Assembly (NCBI GenBank): GCA_031285325.1
Contig: JAITWJ010000090.1
Coordinates: forward strand, 1 to 57,975
Direction: 5' to 3'
Length of the DNA stretch: 57,975 nucleotides
Source of the DNA: Bacteroidales bacterium
Lineage (GTDB): Bacteria; Bacteroidota; Bacteroidia; Bacteroidales; Prolixibacteraceae
In this document: piece by piece, positions 24,988-34,075 of the stretch
Position numbering within the stretch: position 1 is the first letter of the stretch
How the letters are laid out: the number at the start of each line of letters is the position of its first letter
Program-made: the position numbers and the translations under genes
Notes under the pieces: generated by a model
What the model saw: only the letters and a program-made list of their open reading frames with translations
The model's database searches: none
What the model was told of the DNA's origin: nothing

Positions 24988-26712
24988 TCATTCTTTTTTG
25001 ATACCGGCGTTCACATACCTGTTATAAACATCCTTTAGCCATGGCAATATCAAGGCTATTATGAGGAATGCACCGGCTGTTAATACTGCGTTTGTAAGGA
25101 AAAAATTAGACTTGTTCTCGAACATGTCCCACATTCCCGACAAAACCCCCGACAGTTTATTACCAATTGAAGTTGACAGGAACCATCCCCCCATCATAAG
25201 AGCCGCAATGCGTTTTGGTGCAAGTTTCGACACCAGCGAGAGCCCCATAGGGCTTAGGCAAAGTTCTCCAACGGTTAGCACTCCGTAAACACCAAACAAC
25301 CAGCCCACAGAGGCTTTTTCAGATCCGTTATCACAAAATATTGCGGCTGCTACCATAACTAACCACGACAAAACGGATACCAGCATTCCAAGCGCTATTT
25401 TGCCGGGGGTGGCCGGTTCTTTGCCCCTGCGGCGCAATAAGCTAAAACAGGCTACAACCAGCGGGGTGAGTATAACTACAAAAAACGGATTTATAGAAGC
25501 CTGGAGTTCGGTAGGCCACAAGTACAGTTTCCCGTAACCCGACAAATCGCCGTCTTTTACAGCATCCCATTCCGCATCGTTCAGGTCGGCAGGCTTGCCG
25601 GCAATATTCCCTTTGGGAAATTCCTTATTATAATTATCGAAATAATAGCTCGGACTGCTTGTAGTCCCACGGTCTTCTCCATGCAGTCCGGTTAATTGCG
25701 TTTCTCTGTTAATGGTTGAAACTTCTTCTATACCGGCAATGTTAGAAATAACCTTTTCCATAGCCGGGCTTAATTCTCTGTCGGTATTGTTTCTTGCCCA
25801 ATAAGTAAGCGCCGATCCATTCTGGTGAAAAACCGCCCAGAAAATAATCACTGCGGCAAATATCGACAGAAGAGCGGCAATCGGTTCCTTTTCTTCGGCA
25901 GAAGCTTTTCTCCATGTATTGAAAAAGAAATACAGTACCGGTAAACAGAAAAACAGGAAAGCATCGTTTGAATCGGAACCGAAAATATCACCCGGAATAA
26001 GCCATCCCGCCGCAGCCATTGCAAATGCCGGAAAGAACAGAATGTTCATTATTTTTAACAGCGAAACATCATTTTTAGTTGGCGGCGATATTTTATCAGC
26101 CTCTCTTATCTCCGGAACCCTCCAGTTACCTATGGCAAAAAACACCAAGCCGGTAAACATACCGATACCTGCAGCAACAAACGCCCATCCCCACCCGTAA
26201 GTTAAACGAAGCCAGGCAGCCACGAAGTTACATACAAAGGCCCCTATGTTAATTCCCATGTAAAATATATTGTATCCGGAATCTTTAAGATGTTCGTATT
26301 CCGGTTTTTCATACAGCCTGCCCAGTAATACCGATATGTTGGGTTTGAACATGCCGTTCCCGATTATAATAAGCAACAGCGACATGTAAAAGAAAATTCC
26401 ACCTCCGGGTATGGCCAATCCGATATATCCTGCAGCCATAAGAGCCCCTCCAATGTATATAGATAAACGGTAACCCAAATAACGGTCGGCAAGCAAACCT
26501 CCAAAAAATGGAGTAAGATATACTAAAGCGAGGTACGTTCCGTAAATATCGGCAGCTTCCATATTTGTCATACCAAGTCCGGCAAATTTGTCGGATTCGG
26601 GAGCAATCATGTATAATGTGAATATACCCAGCATGAGGTAATACCCGAATCGTTCCCACATTTCAGTAAAAAAAAGAGGTATCAAACCTTTAGGATGTTT
26701 ATTTTTTATCAT
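24988..26712 (-). CDS. Proton-dependent oligopeptide transporter (POT family)
   Basis: This 574-residue inner membrane protein takes up di- or tripeptides with protons. The N-terminal half shows the POT signatures LFFTEMWERFGYYLMLGIFT with the conserved ExxER-like segment, and FFGGLLADRYLGYR. FYMGINIGAFVCNFVAAWL is also typical. A soluble insertion of about 90 residues (about 325-410) sits between membrane segments, as in many Bacteroidota members. The gene is convergent with folD and divergent from the radical SAM gene. Confidence 0.92.
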   Translation of the reverse strand: MIKNKHPKGLIPLFFTEMWERFGYYLMLGIFTLYMIAPESDKFAGLGMTNMEAADIYGTYLALVYLTPFFGGLLADRYLGYRLSIYIGGALMAAGYIGLAIPGGGIFFYMSLLLIIIGNGMFKPNISVLLGRLYEKPEYEHLKDSGYNIFYMGINIGAFVCNFVAAWLRLTYGWGWAFVAAGIGMFTGLVFFAIGNWRVPEIREADKISPPTKNDVSLLKIMNILFFPAFAMAAAGWLIPGDIFGSDSNDAFLFFCLPVLYFFFNTWRKASAEEKEPIAALLSIFAAVIIFWAVFHQNGSALTYWARNNTDRELSPAMEKVISNIAGIEEVSTINRETQLTGLHGEDRGTTSSPSYYFDNYNKEFPKGNIAGKPADLNDAEWDAVKDGDLSGYGKLYLWPTELQASINPFFVVILTPLVVACFSLLRRRGKEPATPGKIALGMLVSVLSWLVMVAAAIFCDNGSEKASVGWLFGVYGVLTVGELCLSPMGLSLVSKLAPKRIAALMMGGWFLSTSIGNKLSGVLSGMWDMFENKSNFFLTNAVLTAGAFLIIALILPWLKDVYNRYVNAGIKKE

Positions 26713-26913
26713 TGTCTTGAGGAATTTATAAGCAATTCAACTTAATTACACACTTAAAGTCAATAAATATAGAAATATGTTGCGTATTCCGTTCTTCCAA
26801 ATATAAAATAAATTATTATTACAGATAAAGAATATTATCTAACCGGTTTAAATAACTTTATTTTTACTGATTGAAAACGTATTTATAATACTCGACAAAT
26901 ACCAAACTAAACC

Positions 26914-28041
26914 ATGGCAACATTAATAACTGACGATTTTCAGGTATTTATAAAACCTGTTGGAGCAAACTGCAATTTAAAATGCAGTTACTGTTATTAT
27001 TTGGGTAAAGGTTATATTTCTGATAAAGGAACAACATTAATTATTAGTGATGAAACGCTGGAAAAATGTATAAAACAGCATTTTGAGGCTTCATCCGGAC
27101 ATACTGTTTTGTTTACATGGCATGGAGGAGAACCATTGCTGGCAGGTATTAATTTTTATGAAAAAGTGTTGTTATTACAGAAAAAACATTTGCCAAAGGG
27201 TAAAAATTTTTTGAATGGCATTCAAACCAACGGCACATTGATAACAAAAGAATGGTGTGAGTTTTTCGCCGCCAACAAATTTGCAGTCGGAATAAGTATT
27301 GACGGCCCGGAAGTTTTTCACAACGCCATGCGCCATACTTCAGATAAGGCAGGAAGTTTTGAGAAAACACTGAATGGCTGCCTGTTGCTCCGCGAATATG
27401 GCGTAAATCCGGAAATTCTGTGTGTTGTAAATTCTTATAATGTAAAATATCCATTGATTGTTTATGATTTCTTCAAAATGCTTGGAGTAGATTATATCAC
27501 TTTTTTACCACTGATCGAAAAAAATAATAAATCAGCATCTGTTCCGGCATTGGAGTTTGGGCTTTTTTTATCTGCTGTTTTTGATGAATGGCTAAAATCT
27601 GATATTGGCTCTGTTAAAATTCAAATTTTTGAAGAAGCGTTACGCACAGCGTTTAATCAGGAACATTCGCTGTGTATTTTCAGGGAACGCTGCGGAAGTG
27701 TTCCGGTTATTGAACATAACGGCGATTTTTATTCATGCGATCATTTTGTTGAAAAAAACCGGCCGCTTGGCAATATAAACGAACATTCTTTGGTTCATTT
27801 TTTGAAACATCCCATACAAAAAGCATTTGGCGATATAAAATTGAATACCCTGCCGCAGTACTGTATCGAATGCGAAGTGAGGAATATGTGCAATGGCGAA
27901 TGCCCAAAAAACAGATTTATTAAATCGCCGGACGGAGAGCCGGGCTTAAATTATCTGTGCGAAGGCTATAAGTATTTTTTCAATCACTGTAAGCCGTTTA
28001 TTAATTCGGTATCAGAGGTTTGGAAAACAGATAATAAATAA
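26914..28041 (+). CDS. Radical SAM/SPASM protein, anaerobic sulfatase-maturating enzyme type
   Basis: This 375-residue protein has the radical SAM cluster motif CNLKCSYC near the N-terminus, then FTWHGGEPLLAG and GISIDGP. A C-terminal SPASM region contains many cysteines (YSCDHFV, CIECEVRNMCNGECPKNR). These features match anSME enzymes, which oxidise an active-site Cys or Ser of sulfatases to formylglycine without oxygen. No sulfatase gene is near, so the target must be elsewhere or the enzyme may modify another protein. It is divergent from the POT gene. Element B begins 57 bases after its end. Confidence 0.85.
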   Translation: MATLITDDFQVFIKPVGANCNLKCSYCYYLGKGYISDKGTTLIISDETLEKCIKQHFEASSGHTVLFTWHGGEPLLAGINFYEKVLLLQKKHLPKGKNFLNGIQTNGTLITKEWCEFFAANKFAVGISIDGPEVFHNAMRHTSDKAGSFEKTLNGCLLLREYGVNPEILCVVNSYNVKYPLIVYDFFKMLGVDYITFLPLIEKNNKSASVPALEFGLFLSAVFDEWLKSDIGSVKIQIFEEALRTAFNQEHSLCIFRERCGSVPVIEHNGDFYSCDHFVEKNRPLGNINEHSLVHFLKHPIQKAFGDIKLNTLPQYCIECEVRNMCNGECPKNRFIKSPDGEPGLNYLCEGYKYFFNHCKPFINSVSEVWKTDNK

Positions 28042-28098
28042 TACTGCATAATGAATATTTATTATGTTTTGCACACAAAATTTGCCCTCGCAAATAAG

Positions 28099-28357
28099 AA
28101 ACTGTTTCTAATTTGTCAAATAAGTTTCCGGAAGTTCCCGCTACCCTGCCCGACCCCTCGGGGAACCTTTCGGGAGTTTCCGCTACCATGTTCGAGCCCT
28201 CGGGGAGCCTTTCGGGAAGTTCCGCTACCCTACCCGACCCCTCAGGGAACCTTTCGGAAGTTCCCGCTACCATGTTCGAGCCCTCGGGGAGCCTTTCGGG
28301 AGTTTCCGCTACCTGTTTCGAGGGTAAAACATTTGTCAGGTAAATTCAAAACAGTTT
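28099..28357. repeat. Element B: inverted-terminal-repeat element with a 42-bp GC-rich palindrome array
   Basis: The left end reads AAACTGTTTCTAATTTGTC and the right end AAATTCAAAACAGTTT (28342-28357), an imperfect terminal inverted repeat. Inside, four units of 42 bp start at 28139, 28181, 28223 and 28265, with an 84-bp super-period. Units 1 and 3 carry CCCGACCCCTC.GGG; units 2 and 4 carry TTCGAGCCCTCGGGG. Each has a short inverted repeat. Because 42 is divisible by 3, several frames are open across it. The rest of the gap to priA (28358-28517) shows nothing I can assign. Confidence 0.85.
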
Positions 28358-28517
28358 CTAACATGTGAAATCAATGTTACACTATTTTAACATATTCTCG
28401 GCACTACCATTAATTTGACACATATAAATACCTCGTATTATTAAATTCTCTTAAATCTGCAATTAATTGGTAAAATTTTTATTCGCTAAATTAAGGTATC
28501 TCGTTTTTTGAGTTACA

Positions 28518-28532
28518 TTGCGTTAAACGCAA
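28518..28532 (+). promoter_or_regulatory. Perfect palindrome just upstream of priA
   Basis: TTGCGTT-A-AACGCAA is a 15-bp perfect inverted repeat ending 10 bases before the priA ATG. It could be an operator or a hairpin over the ribosome binding region. It shares the outer TTGC/GCAA with the palindromes of elements C and D. Confidence 0.4.
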
Positions 28533-28542
28533 CAAGTGTTTA

Positions 28543-31011
28543 ATGCCAGAGGTTTTTGCTGAAGTTATACTGCCACTTTCGCTGCACACCACGTTTACGT
28601 ATAAAGTGCCGTCGTTTCTTGAATGTAAAATTCAGGCAGGGCAATGCGTAATCGTACAGTTTGGAGCAAAAAAATTCTATACAGCGCTGGTTGTTTCACT
28701 TTCCGAAAAAAAGCCTGAATATGTTAATGTTAAAGAAGTTGTACAAATACTGTATGAATCGCCAATTGTACTTCCCAGAAACATGGAACTATGGCGCTGG
28801 ATAGCCCGATATTACTGCTGTACATTAGGTGATATATTCAGAGTTGCTTTACCATCGGGTTTAAAATTGGAACACCAGTCGAAAATAATTCCAACCGAGC
28901 TGTACTCTATTGATAATTTATCTAAAAGAGAACTGTTTTTTATAAAAAACATCAATAATATTACTTCAGTTGCCGAACTTCAGAAAAAACTAAAAAATGA
29001 ATTTTCTTATTCAACATTAAAATCGCTTTTTAAAAAAGGGCTCATCCAAATTGAAGAAAAAATTGACATCCGGTATAAACCCAAAACCGAAACATTTGTA
29101 AAATTCCATCCCGACATAATAAATGGAGAAATAATAAATGAAACCATTGAGAAACTTGGACGGTCAAAAAAACAACAAGCGTTTTTAATCCATTTTTGCA
29201 ATGCTACCAGAGCTTTTAAGCCTGGGCATAAAGATTCTATCGCACAAAATGAATTGTTTAGTAAAAACGATTTTAATTTATCTATACTGAAAGAGTTAGT
29301 AAAGAAGAATATTTTGACTCGGTTTCAGAAAAATGTTTTACATATCAAAGAAGATGAACCCGAACAGATAAATTTAAATTTACTTAACCCTTATCAAGAA
29401 AAAGCCTTAGTCGAAATAAAAAAATCGTTTTGCGAGAAGCATGTAACTCTTATTCATGGCATCACAGCCAGTGGCAAAACCGAGATTTACATGCACCTGA
29501 TTGATGAAATTTTAAAATCAGGCAAACAGGCTTTGTACCTTGTACCCGAAATTTCACTGACTACACAAATTATTAGACGGCTTAAAAATGTTTTTGGGAA
29601 TAAAGTAGGTGTATATCATTCAAAACTTAATAGCCATGAGCGTGTTGAAGTTTGGGAAAAAGTATTGCAGTTTCAAACTGAGCAAAAAAAAGGATACCAG
29701 ATAATTTTAGGTACTCGTTCGGCTGTTTTTTTGCCTTTTTCAAATTTAGGTATTATAATAGTTGACGAAGAACACGAAAATTCGTTTAAACAATTCGATC
29801 CCGCCCCACGCTACAATGCCCGCGATATAGCCATAGTTATGTCTTTACAAAACAATGCAAAAGTTTTGCTGGGATCGGCAACACCTTCGTTCGAATCATA
29901 TTATAATGCCACTACAGGAAAATATGGTTTGGTAAACCTTAATAAAAGACATTCAGAAGTTGAACCGCCAAAAATTTTGATTGCCGATGTAAAACGCACC
30001 TACAAACGAAAGGAAATGCACTCGGTACTTACTCCTGAGCTTTTCGAACTTACTGAAAAGGCACTGAACAACAACGAACAGGTTATTTTTTTCCAAAATC
30101 GCCGTGGCTACTCGCCTTTTGTAGAGTGTTTTACATGTGGATGGATACCAAAATGCAAAAATTGCGATGTAAGTTTAACATATCATAAATACAAAAACAG
30201 GCTAACTTGTCATTATTGCGGGTTTAGCTCAACATTTTCGGGTACCTGCGATAACTGCGGATTACCCGAAATTAAGGCATATGGTTTTGGCACCGAAAAA
30301 ATTGAAGATGAATTGAAACCTGTTTTCCCAAATGCACGAATTGCCCGCATGGATTTGGATACCACACATACAAAAAATGCGTTAGATAAAATAATTCACA
30401 ACATAGAACACAAAAATACAGACATCCTGATAGGTACTCAAATGATAACTAAAGGATTAGATTTTGAGCACGTAAACCTTGTCGGAATATTAAACGCCGA
30501 TAACATGCTAAATTTTCCTGATTTCAGGGCACATGAACGGGCTTTTCAACTTATACTTCAGGTTAGCGGCCGAGCCGGGCGAAGGCAAAACCGAGGGAAA
30601 GTTGTTATTCAAACTTCACAGCCAAAACATCCGTTGATCCAAGCAATACAAACACAGGACTATGTCAAAATTTTCAATATGTTAATAGAAGAACGGAAAT
30701 TGTTTAATTATCCACCGTTTTTCAGGCTTATAAAAATAGTGATGAAACACAAAAATATTGACATATTAACCAAAGCATCGGAACATTTGGCAAGTATGCT
30801 GAAGAAAAACGACAGTTTTATATTACTTGGACCTGAATTTCCATTAATAAATAAAATTAAACTTTGGTACAACATGGAAATATGGTTGAAAATTGACAGA
30901 AATAAAAAACTTGATGAATTAAAACAGTTTATTATACAATGTGTAATGAAAACTAAAAAAGAACCGAATAATAACGCTTGCGTAATAAATATTGATGTTG
31001 ATCCTTTATAA
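28543..31011 (+). CDS. priA: Primosomal protein N' (replication restart helicase)
   Basis: This 822-residue 3'-to-5' DNA helicase reloads the replisome at stalled forks. An N-terminal 3'-DNA-binding domain (FAEVILPLSLHTTFTYKVP) is followed by helicase motifs: Walker A GITASGKTEIY, the DEEH box in IIVDEEHENSFKQ, and LLGSATPSFESY. A zinc-binding insertion carries CFTCGWIPKCKNC, CHYCG and CDNCG. GTQMITKGLDFEHVNLVGIL and VSGRAGRR close the helicase core. Length is normal. A palindrome sits in front of the start codon. Confidence 0.96.
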   Translation: MPEVFAEVILPLSLHTTFTYKVPSFLECKIQAGQCVIVQFGAKKFYTALVVSLSEKKPEYVNVKEVVQILYESPIVLPRNMELWRWIARYYCCTLGDIFRVALPSGLKLEHQSKIIPTELYSIDNLSKRELFFIKNINNITSVAELQKKLKNEFSYSTLKSLFKKGLIQIEEKIDIRYKPKTETFVKFHPDIINGEIINETIEKLGRSKKQQAFLIHFCNATRAFKPGHKDSIAQNELFSKNDFNLSILKELVKKNILTRFQKNVLHIKEDEPEQINLNLLNPYQEKALVEIKKSFCEKHVTLIHGITASGKTEIYMHLIDEILKSGKQALYLVPEISLTTQIIRRLKNVFGNKVGVYHSKLNSHERVEVWEKVLQFQTEQKKGYQIILGTRSAVFLPFSNLGIIIVDEEHENSFKQFDPAPRYNARDIAIVMSLQNNAKVLLGSATPSFESYYNATTGKYGLVNLNKRHSEVEPPKILIADVKRTYKRKEMHSVLTPELFELTEKALNNNEQVIFFQNRRGYSPFVECFTCGWIPKCKNCDVSLTYHKYKNRLTCHYCGFSSTFSGTCDNCGLPEIKAYGFGTEKIEDELKPVFPNARIARMDLDTTHTKNALDKIIHNIEHKNTDILIGTQMITKGLDFEHVNLVGILNADNMLNFPDFRAHERAFQLILQVSGRAGRRQNRGKVVIQTSQPKHPLIQAIQTQDYVKIFNMLIEERKLFNYPPFFRLIKIVMKHKNIDILTKASEHLASMLKKNDSFILLGPEFPLINKIKLWYNMEIWLKIDRNKKLDELKQFIIQCVMKTKKEPNNNACVINIDVDPL

Positions 31012-31178
31012 TACAGGCAAAGAAATTCAAAAAAAGCAATTATTTTTACAAAATATTTACATCAAAAAACCTGATGAATTGTAAAATTTTTAAGTTTTTT
31101 TATATGCTCAAATCCAGACTATTATTGTTTCAAAATATATCAAAAAATAAAAACGCAAAGATATTTAAGCTAAATTAT

Positions 31179-31186
31179 TAACTTTG
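31179..31186 (+). promoter_or_regulatory. Putative -7 box of the parA-parB operon
   Basis: TAACTTTG matches TAnnTTTG and lies 22 bases upstream of the parA ATG at 31208. A -33 TTTG at the right distance is not evident. Confidence 0.4.
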
Positions 31187-31207
31187 AAAGCATTCTAAAT
31201 AACACCA

Positions 31208-32011
31208 ATGGGAAAAATAATTTCGCTGGCAAATCAAAAAGGTGGAGTTGGCAAAACCACCACCACTATTAACTTGGCAGCCAGCCTTGCTGTTCTTGAA
31301 AAAAAAGTACTGATTATTGACGCCGACCCACAAGCCAATACCACATCGGGACTTGGGTTCGATGTAAAAAACGTACAATCGAGTATTTACGAATGTATTG
31401 TTGAAGACGTCGATACCGAAAAAGTTATTTTGAAAACAGAAATTGAAAACCTTGATATTATTCCTTCGCATATTGATTTGGTAGGTGCCGAAATTGAAAT
31501 TTTAAACTTACCAAACCGCGAAAAAGTATTAAAAAATTCAATATGGAAACTCAAAAGTATCTATGATTTTATTTTTATTGACTGTTCGCCCTCGTTAGGA
31601 TTAATTACCGTTAATGCACTTACCGCATCTGATTCGGTAATAATACCTGTTCAATGTGAATATTTTGCACTTGAAGGATTGGGCAAACTGCTAAACACAA
31701 TAAAAATTATTCAAAACCGGTTGAACCCTACTCTCGAAATAGAAGGATTTCTGCTCACCATGTACGATTCGAGGTTAAACTTATCGAATCAGGTTTACGA
31801 GGAAGTAAAGCAGCATTTCCAAGATATGGTTTTTGAAACTGTAATTCAGCGTAATGTAAAATTAAGTGAAGCTCCAAGTTATGGAAAACCGGTTGTATTG
31901 TACGACGCCAGTTCGAAAGGTGCCATAAGTTACATGAATTTGGCACGCGAAATTATGCAGCGTAACAAAATGACAAAAATATCGAAAGAAGAAAATATAG
32001 TTATTTTTTAA
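31208..32011 (+). CDS. parA: Chromosome-partitioning ATPase ParA/Soj
   Basis: This 267-residue protein is a deviant Walker ATPase. It has NQKGGVGKTTTTINLAASLA at residues 8-27, IIDADPQANTTSGLG and FIFIDCSPSLGLITVNAL. ATP-bound dimers bind DNA non-specifically and, together with ParB, move the origin region of the chromosome. There is no N-terminal helix-turn-helix, so it is the small chromosomal type. parB starts 10 bases after its stop. Confidence 0.96.
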   Translation: MGKIISLANQKGGVGKTTTTINLAASLAVLEKKVLIIDADPQANTTSGLGFDVKNVQSSIYECIVEDVDTEKVILKTEIENLDIIPSHIDLVGAEIEILNLPNREKVLKNSIWKLKSIYDFIFIDCSPSLGLITVNALTASDSVIIPVQCEYFALEGLGKLLNTIKIIQNRLNPTLEIEGFLLTMYDSRLNLSNQVYEEVKQHFQDMVFETVIQRNVKLSEAPSYGKPVVLYDASSKGAISYMNLAREIMQRNKMTKISKEENIVIF

Positions 32012-32020
32012 ATAATATTT

Positions 32021-32881
32021 ATGGTAAAAAGGAATGTATTAGGCAGAGGACTTGGAGCACTTATAGATGATGCAGAAAAAATTCAAAGTGCCAGCATAAA
32101 CGAAATAGAACTTAATAAAATTGAGGCTAATCCATTTCAGCCCAGATCTAATTTCGATAAAGAAACTTTAGAAGAACTGGCCGCATCTATCCGCGAAATT
32201 GGCCTTATTCAACCAATTACGCTTAGAAAGATTAACAATGAAAAATACCAGATAATAGCGGGTGAACGCCGTTTCAGGGCAGCTCATATTGCTGGATTAA
32301 AATCGATTCCTGCATACATAAGAAAAGCCAATGACGATGGTATGCTTGAAATTGCACTCGTAGAAAACATACAACGCGAAAATTTAGATGCTATTGAAAT
32401 TGCTGTAAGTTACCAGCGATTGATGGATGAACTTGAATTCACACAAGAGGAATTAAGCGTTAGGATAGGAAAGAAACGCTCTACAATAGCAAATTATACA
32501 CGTTTATTAAAACTTCCGGCTGTTATACAGAAAGGTTTGCGCGAAAAGGCAATATCTATGGGACATGCACGCGCAATTATAAACATTGATAATGAAGACA
32601 CTCAGAAAATGATCTATACCCAAATTTTAAGATATGGATTCTCTGTAAGGAAAGTTGAAGAAATTGTACGTGATTTAAACAGCGACGAACAGAAAAACAA
32701 TAAGTTGAAAAAAGAAAAGTTACCAAATGAATATCAAGAAATAAAAAAACAACTTGGTGAAATTTTCAATTCGCATATTGGTTTCTCAATGAACGACAAA
32801 GGCAAAGGTAAAATCGTTATTACGTTTAAATCGCCCGAGGAGTTGGGGAAAATTGTTAAAATAATTGAAAACAAGAATTAA
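32021..32881 (+). CDS. parB: Chromosome-partitioning protein ParB/Spo0J
   Basis: This 286-residue protein shows the ParB order. The N-terminal CTP-binding domain has ANPFQPRSNFDKETLEELA and IAGERRFRAAHIAGLKSIP (GERRFRA is the nucleotide motif). Then come VENIQRENLDAIEIA, a helix-turn-helix (FTQEELSVRIGKKRSTIANY) and a C-terminal dimerisation region. It loads on parS sites and spreads by CTP-dependent sliding. No full consensus parS (TGTTTCACGTGAAACA) was found in the window. It is followed after 57 bases by the DUF5683 gene. Confidence 0.96.
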   Translation: MVKRNVLGRGLGALIDDAEKIQSASINEIELNKIEANPFQPRSNFDKETLEELAASIREIGLIQPITLRKINNEKYQIIAGERRFRAAHIAGLKSIPAYIRKANDDGMLEIALVENIQRENLDAIEIAVSYQRLMDELEFTQEELSVRIGKKRSTIANYTRLLKLPAVIQKGLREKAISMGHARAIINIDNEDTQKMIYTQILRYGFSVRKVEEIVRDLNSDEQKNNKLKKEKLPNEYQEIKKQLGEIFNSHIGFSMNDKGKGKIVITFKSPEELGKIVKIIENKN

Positions 32882-32938
32882 ACATGGCCTTATTTGATTG
32901 TTGTCAGGTTGTAAACTTCTATTTTTGGCTAAAAAAAA

Positions 32939-33559
32939 GTGAGGGCAGTTAAAATATTTAAATACTTTTTCTTTCTGATATTTTTGTTGGTTACAAACAA
33001 AGGCCTGCATGCACAGATAGTTGATGCCGATACTACGGCAGTGGTCGTAAAAAATATAAATACAGAAAAAATACATTCACCCAGTAAGGCAGCTAAATAT
33101 TCAACCATATTACCAGGGCTGGGACAAGCATACAATAAAAAATATTGGAAAATACCTTTAGTTTACATTGGTTTTGGTACAATTGGCTATTTCACTAATT
33201 GGAACAACAACCAATATAAATTCATGAAAACATGTTATATCCACCTTAATGACAGTGATGAAACTACAACAGATTACCTGAAATTAAAAGGAACTGATAG
33301 GTTCAATTTTAATAACGAGAGTGATGTTAAATATGTAAATTCAATAATAATAAAACGGCAGGCTGTTTTTAAGAGGAGCCGCGACTTGCTTATTATAAGC
33401 ATGTTTGCCTTTTATGCATTAAATATTATAGATGCAAGTGTTGATGCACACCTATTTAATTTCGACATAGGAGACGACTTAACTATGGATTGGCAGCCGT
33501 CAATGTATAATATCAACAAAGAACCGGCATATTGTATTAATTTTTCTTTAAAGTTCTAA
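32939..33559 (+). CDS. DUF5683 membrane or envelope protein
   Basis: This 206-residue protein opens with a hydrophobic signal (about 7-25, FKYFFFLIFLLVTNKGLHAQ), suggesting export. The conserved part SKAAKYSTILPGLGQAYNKK followed by YWKIPLVYIGFGTIGYF is the DUF5683 signature. It probably contains two further hydrophobic segments. The function is unknown. In Bacteroidota it commonly follows parAB and precedes a LysM transglycosylase. Here that order is interrupted by element C and a lipoprotein gene. The start is a GTG at 32939, with no better ATG. Element C begins 1 base after its TAA. Confidence 0.85.
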   Translation: MRAVKIFKYFFFLIFLLVTNKGLHAQIVDADTTAVVVKNINTEKIHSPSKAAKYSTILPGLGQAYNKKYWKIPLVYIGFGTIGYFTNWNNNQYKFMKTCYIHLNDSDETTTDYLKLKGTDRFNFNNESDVKYVNSIIIKRQAVFKRSRDLLIISMFAFYALNIIDASVDAHLFNFDIGDDLTMDWQPSMYNINKEPAYCINFSLKF

Positions 33560-33560
33560 G

Positions 33561-33986
33561 AATCTGTTTTGAATTTACCTGATAAGTTTTTTTTGACTCC
33601 CTCCACGAACTGTTTCACGATTGACACTTGACAGTTATTAACCCCTAAATCCCCTGAAAAGTAATTGACAGTTAATTAACAATATCAATTGTCCATTATA
33701 AATGATCAATTATTAGGGGACAGAAGGTGATTTCTTTCATATTAAGTTAATTTACATATTTATATTTAGTGATTTTTGTTGTTGCTAAGGCTTAGCAAGC
33801 CGTGAATCGTGCGATTTGGTTGTTGCTAAAGTTTAGCAAGCGGTGAATCGTATGATTTGGTTGTTGCTAAGGCTTAGCAAGTCGTAATCCGTGTAGTTTG
33901 GCTGTTACCGTCATCTTTGTGGGGGCAATGCACGAAGCAATCCGGAGCAATTATCTTTCACTGTTTCCTGAAATTCAAAACAGTTT
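33561..33986. repeat. Element C: inverted-terminal-repeat element with a 41-bp palindrome array
   Basis: The left end AATCTGTTTTGAATTTACC and right end AAATTCAAAACAGTTT (33971-33986) form a 15/16-matched terminal inverted repeat. The inner left part GAACTGTTTCACG is shared with elements A and D. A truncated copy of the CCCTAAATCCCC repeat lies at 33637-33660. Three 41-bp units start at 33782, 33823 and 33864, each opening with a 17-bp palindrome. Unit 1 is TTGCTAAG-G-CTTAGCAA; unit 2 is TTGCTAAA-G-TTTAGCAA, a compensated change. The tail CCGTCATCTTTG is shared with element D. Confidence 0.88.
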
Positions 33987-34023
33987 ATAAAAGAACAAAA
34001 TTCCTTTTTTAATTTAATGTTGT

Positions 34024-34031
34024 TAACTTTG
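34024..34031 (+). promoter_or_regulatory. Putative -7 box before the lipoprotein gene
   Basis: TAACTTTG matches TAnnTTTG, 44 bases upstream of the preferred ATG at 34076. The same octamer precedes parA. No clear -33 element is seen. Confidence 0.35.
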
Positions 34032-34075
34032 AAAGAAATATCTCAATGTTTCAAACACTTTTAAATTATAGTAAC

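Noticed and set aside
28001-28273. Leftward 90-codon frame with PEGSGRVAET-like repeats over element B
   Set aside because: It is produced by the 42-bp repeat, overlaps the end of the radical SAM gene and has no start signal.
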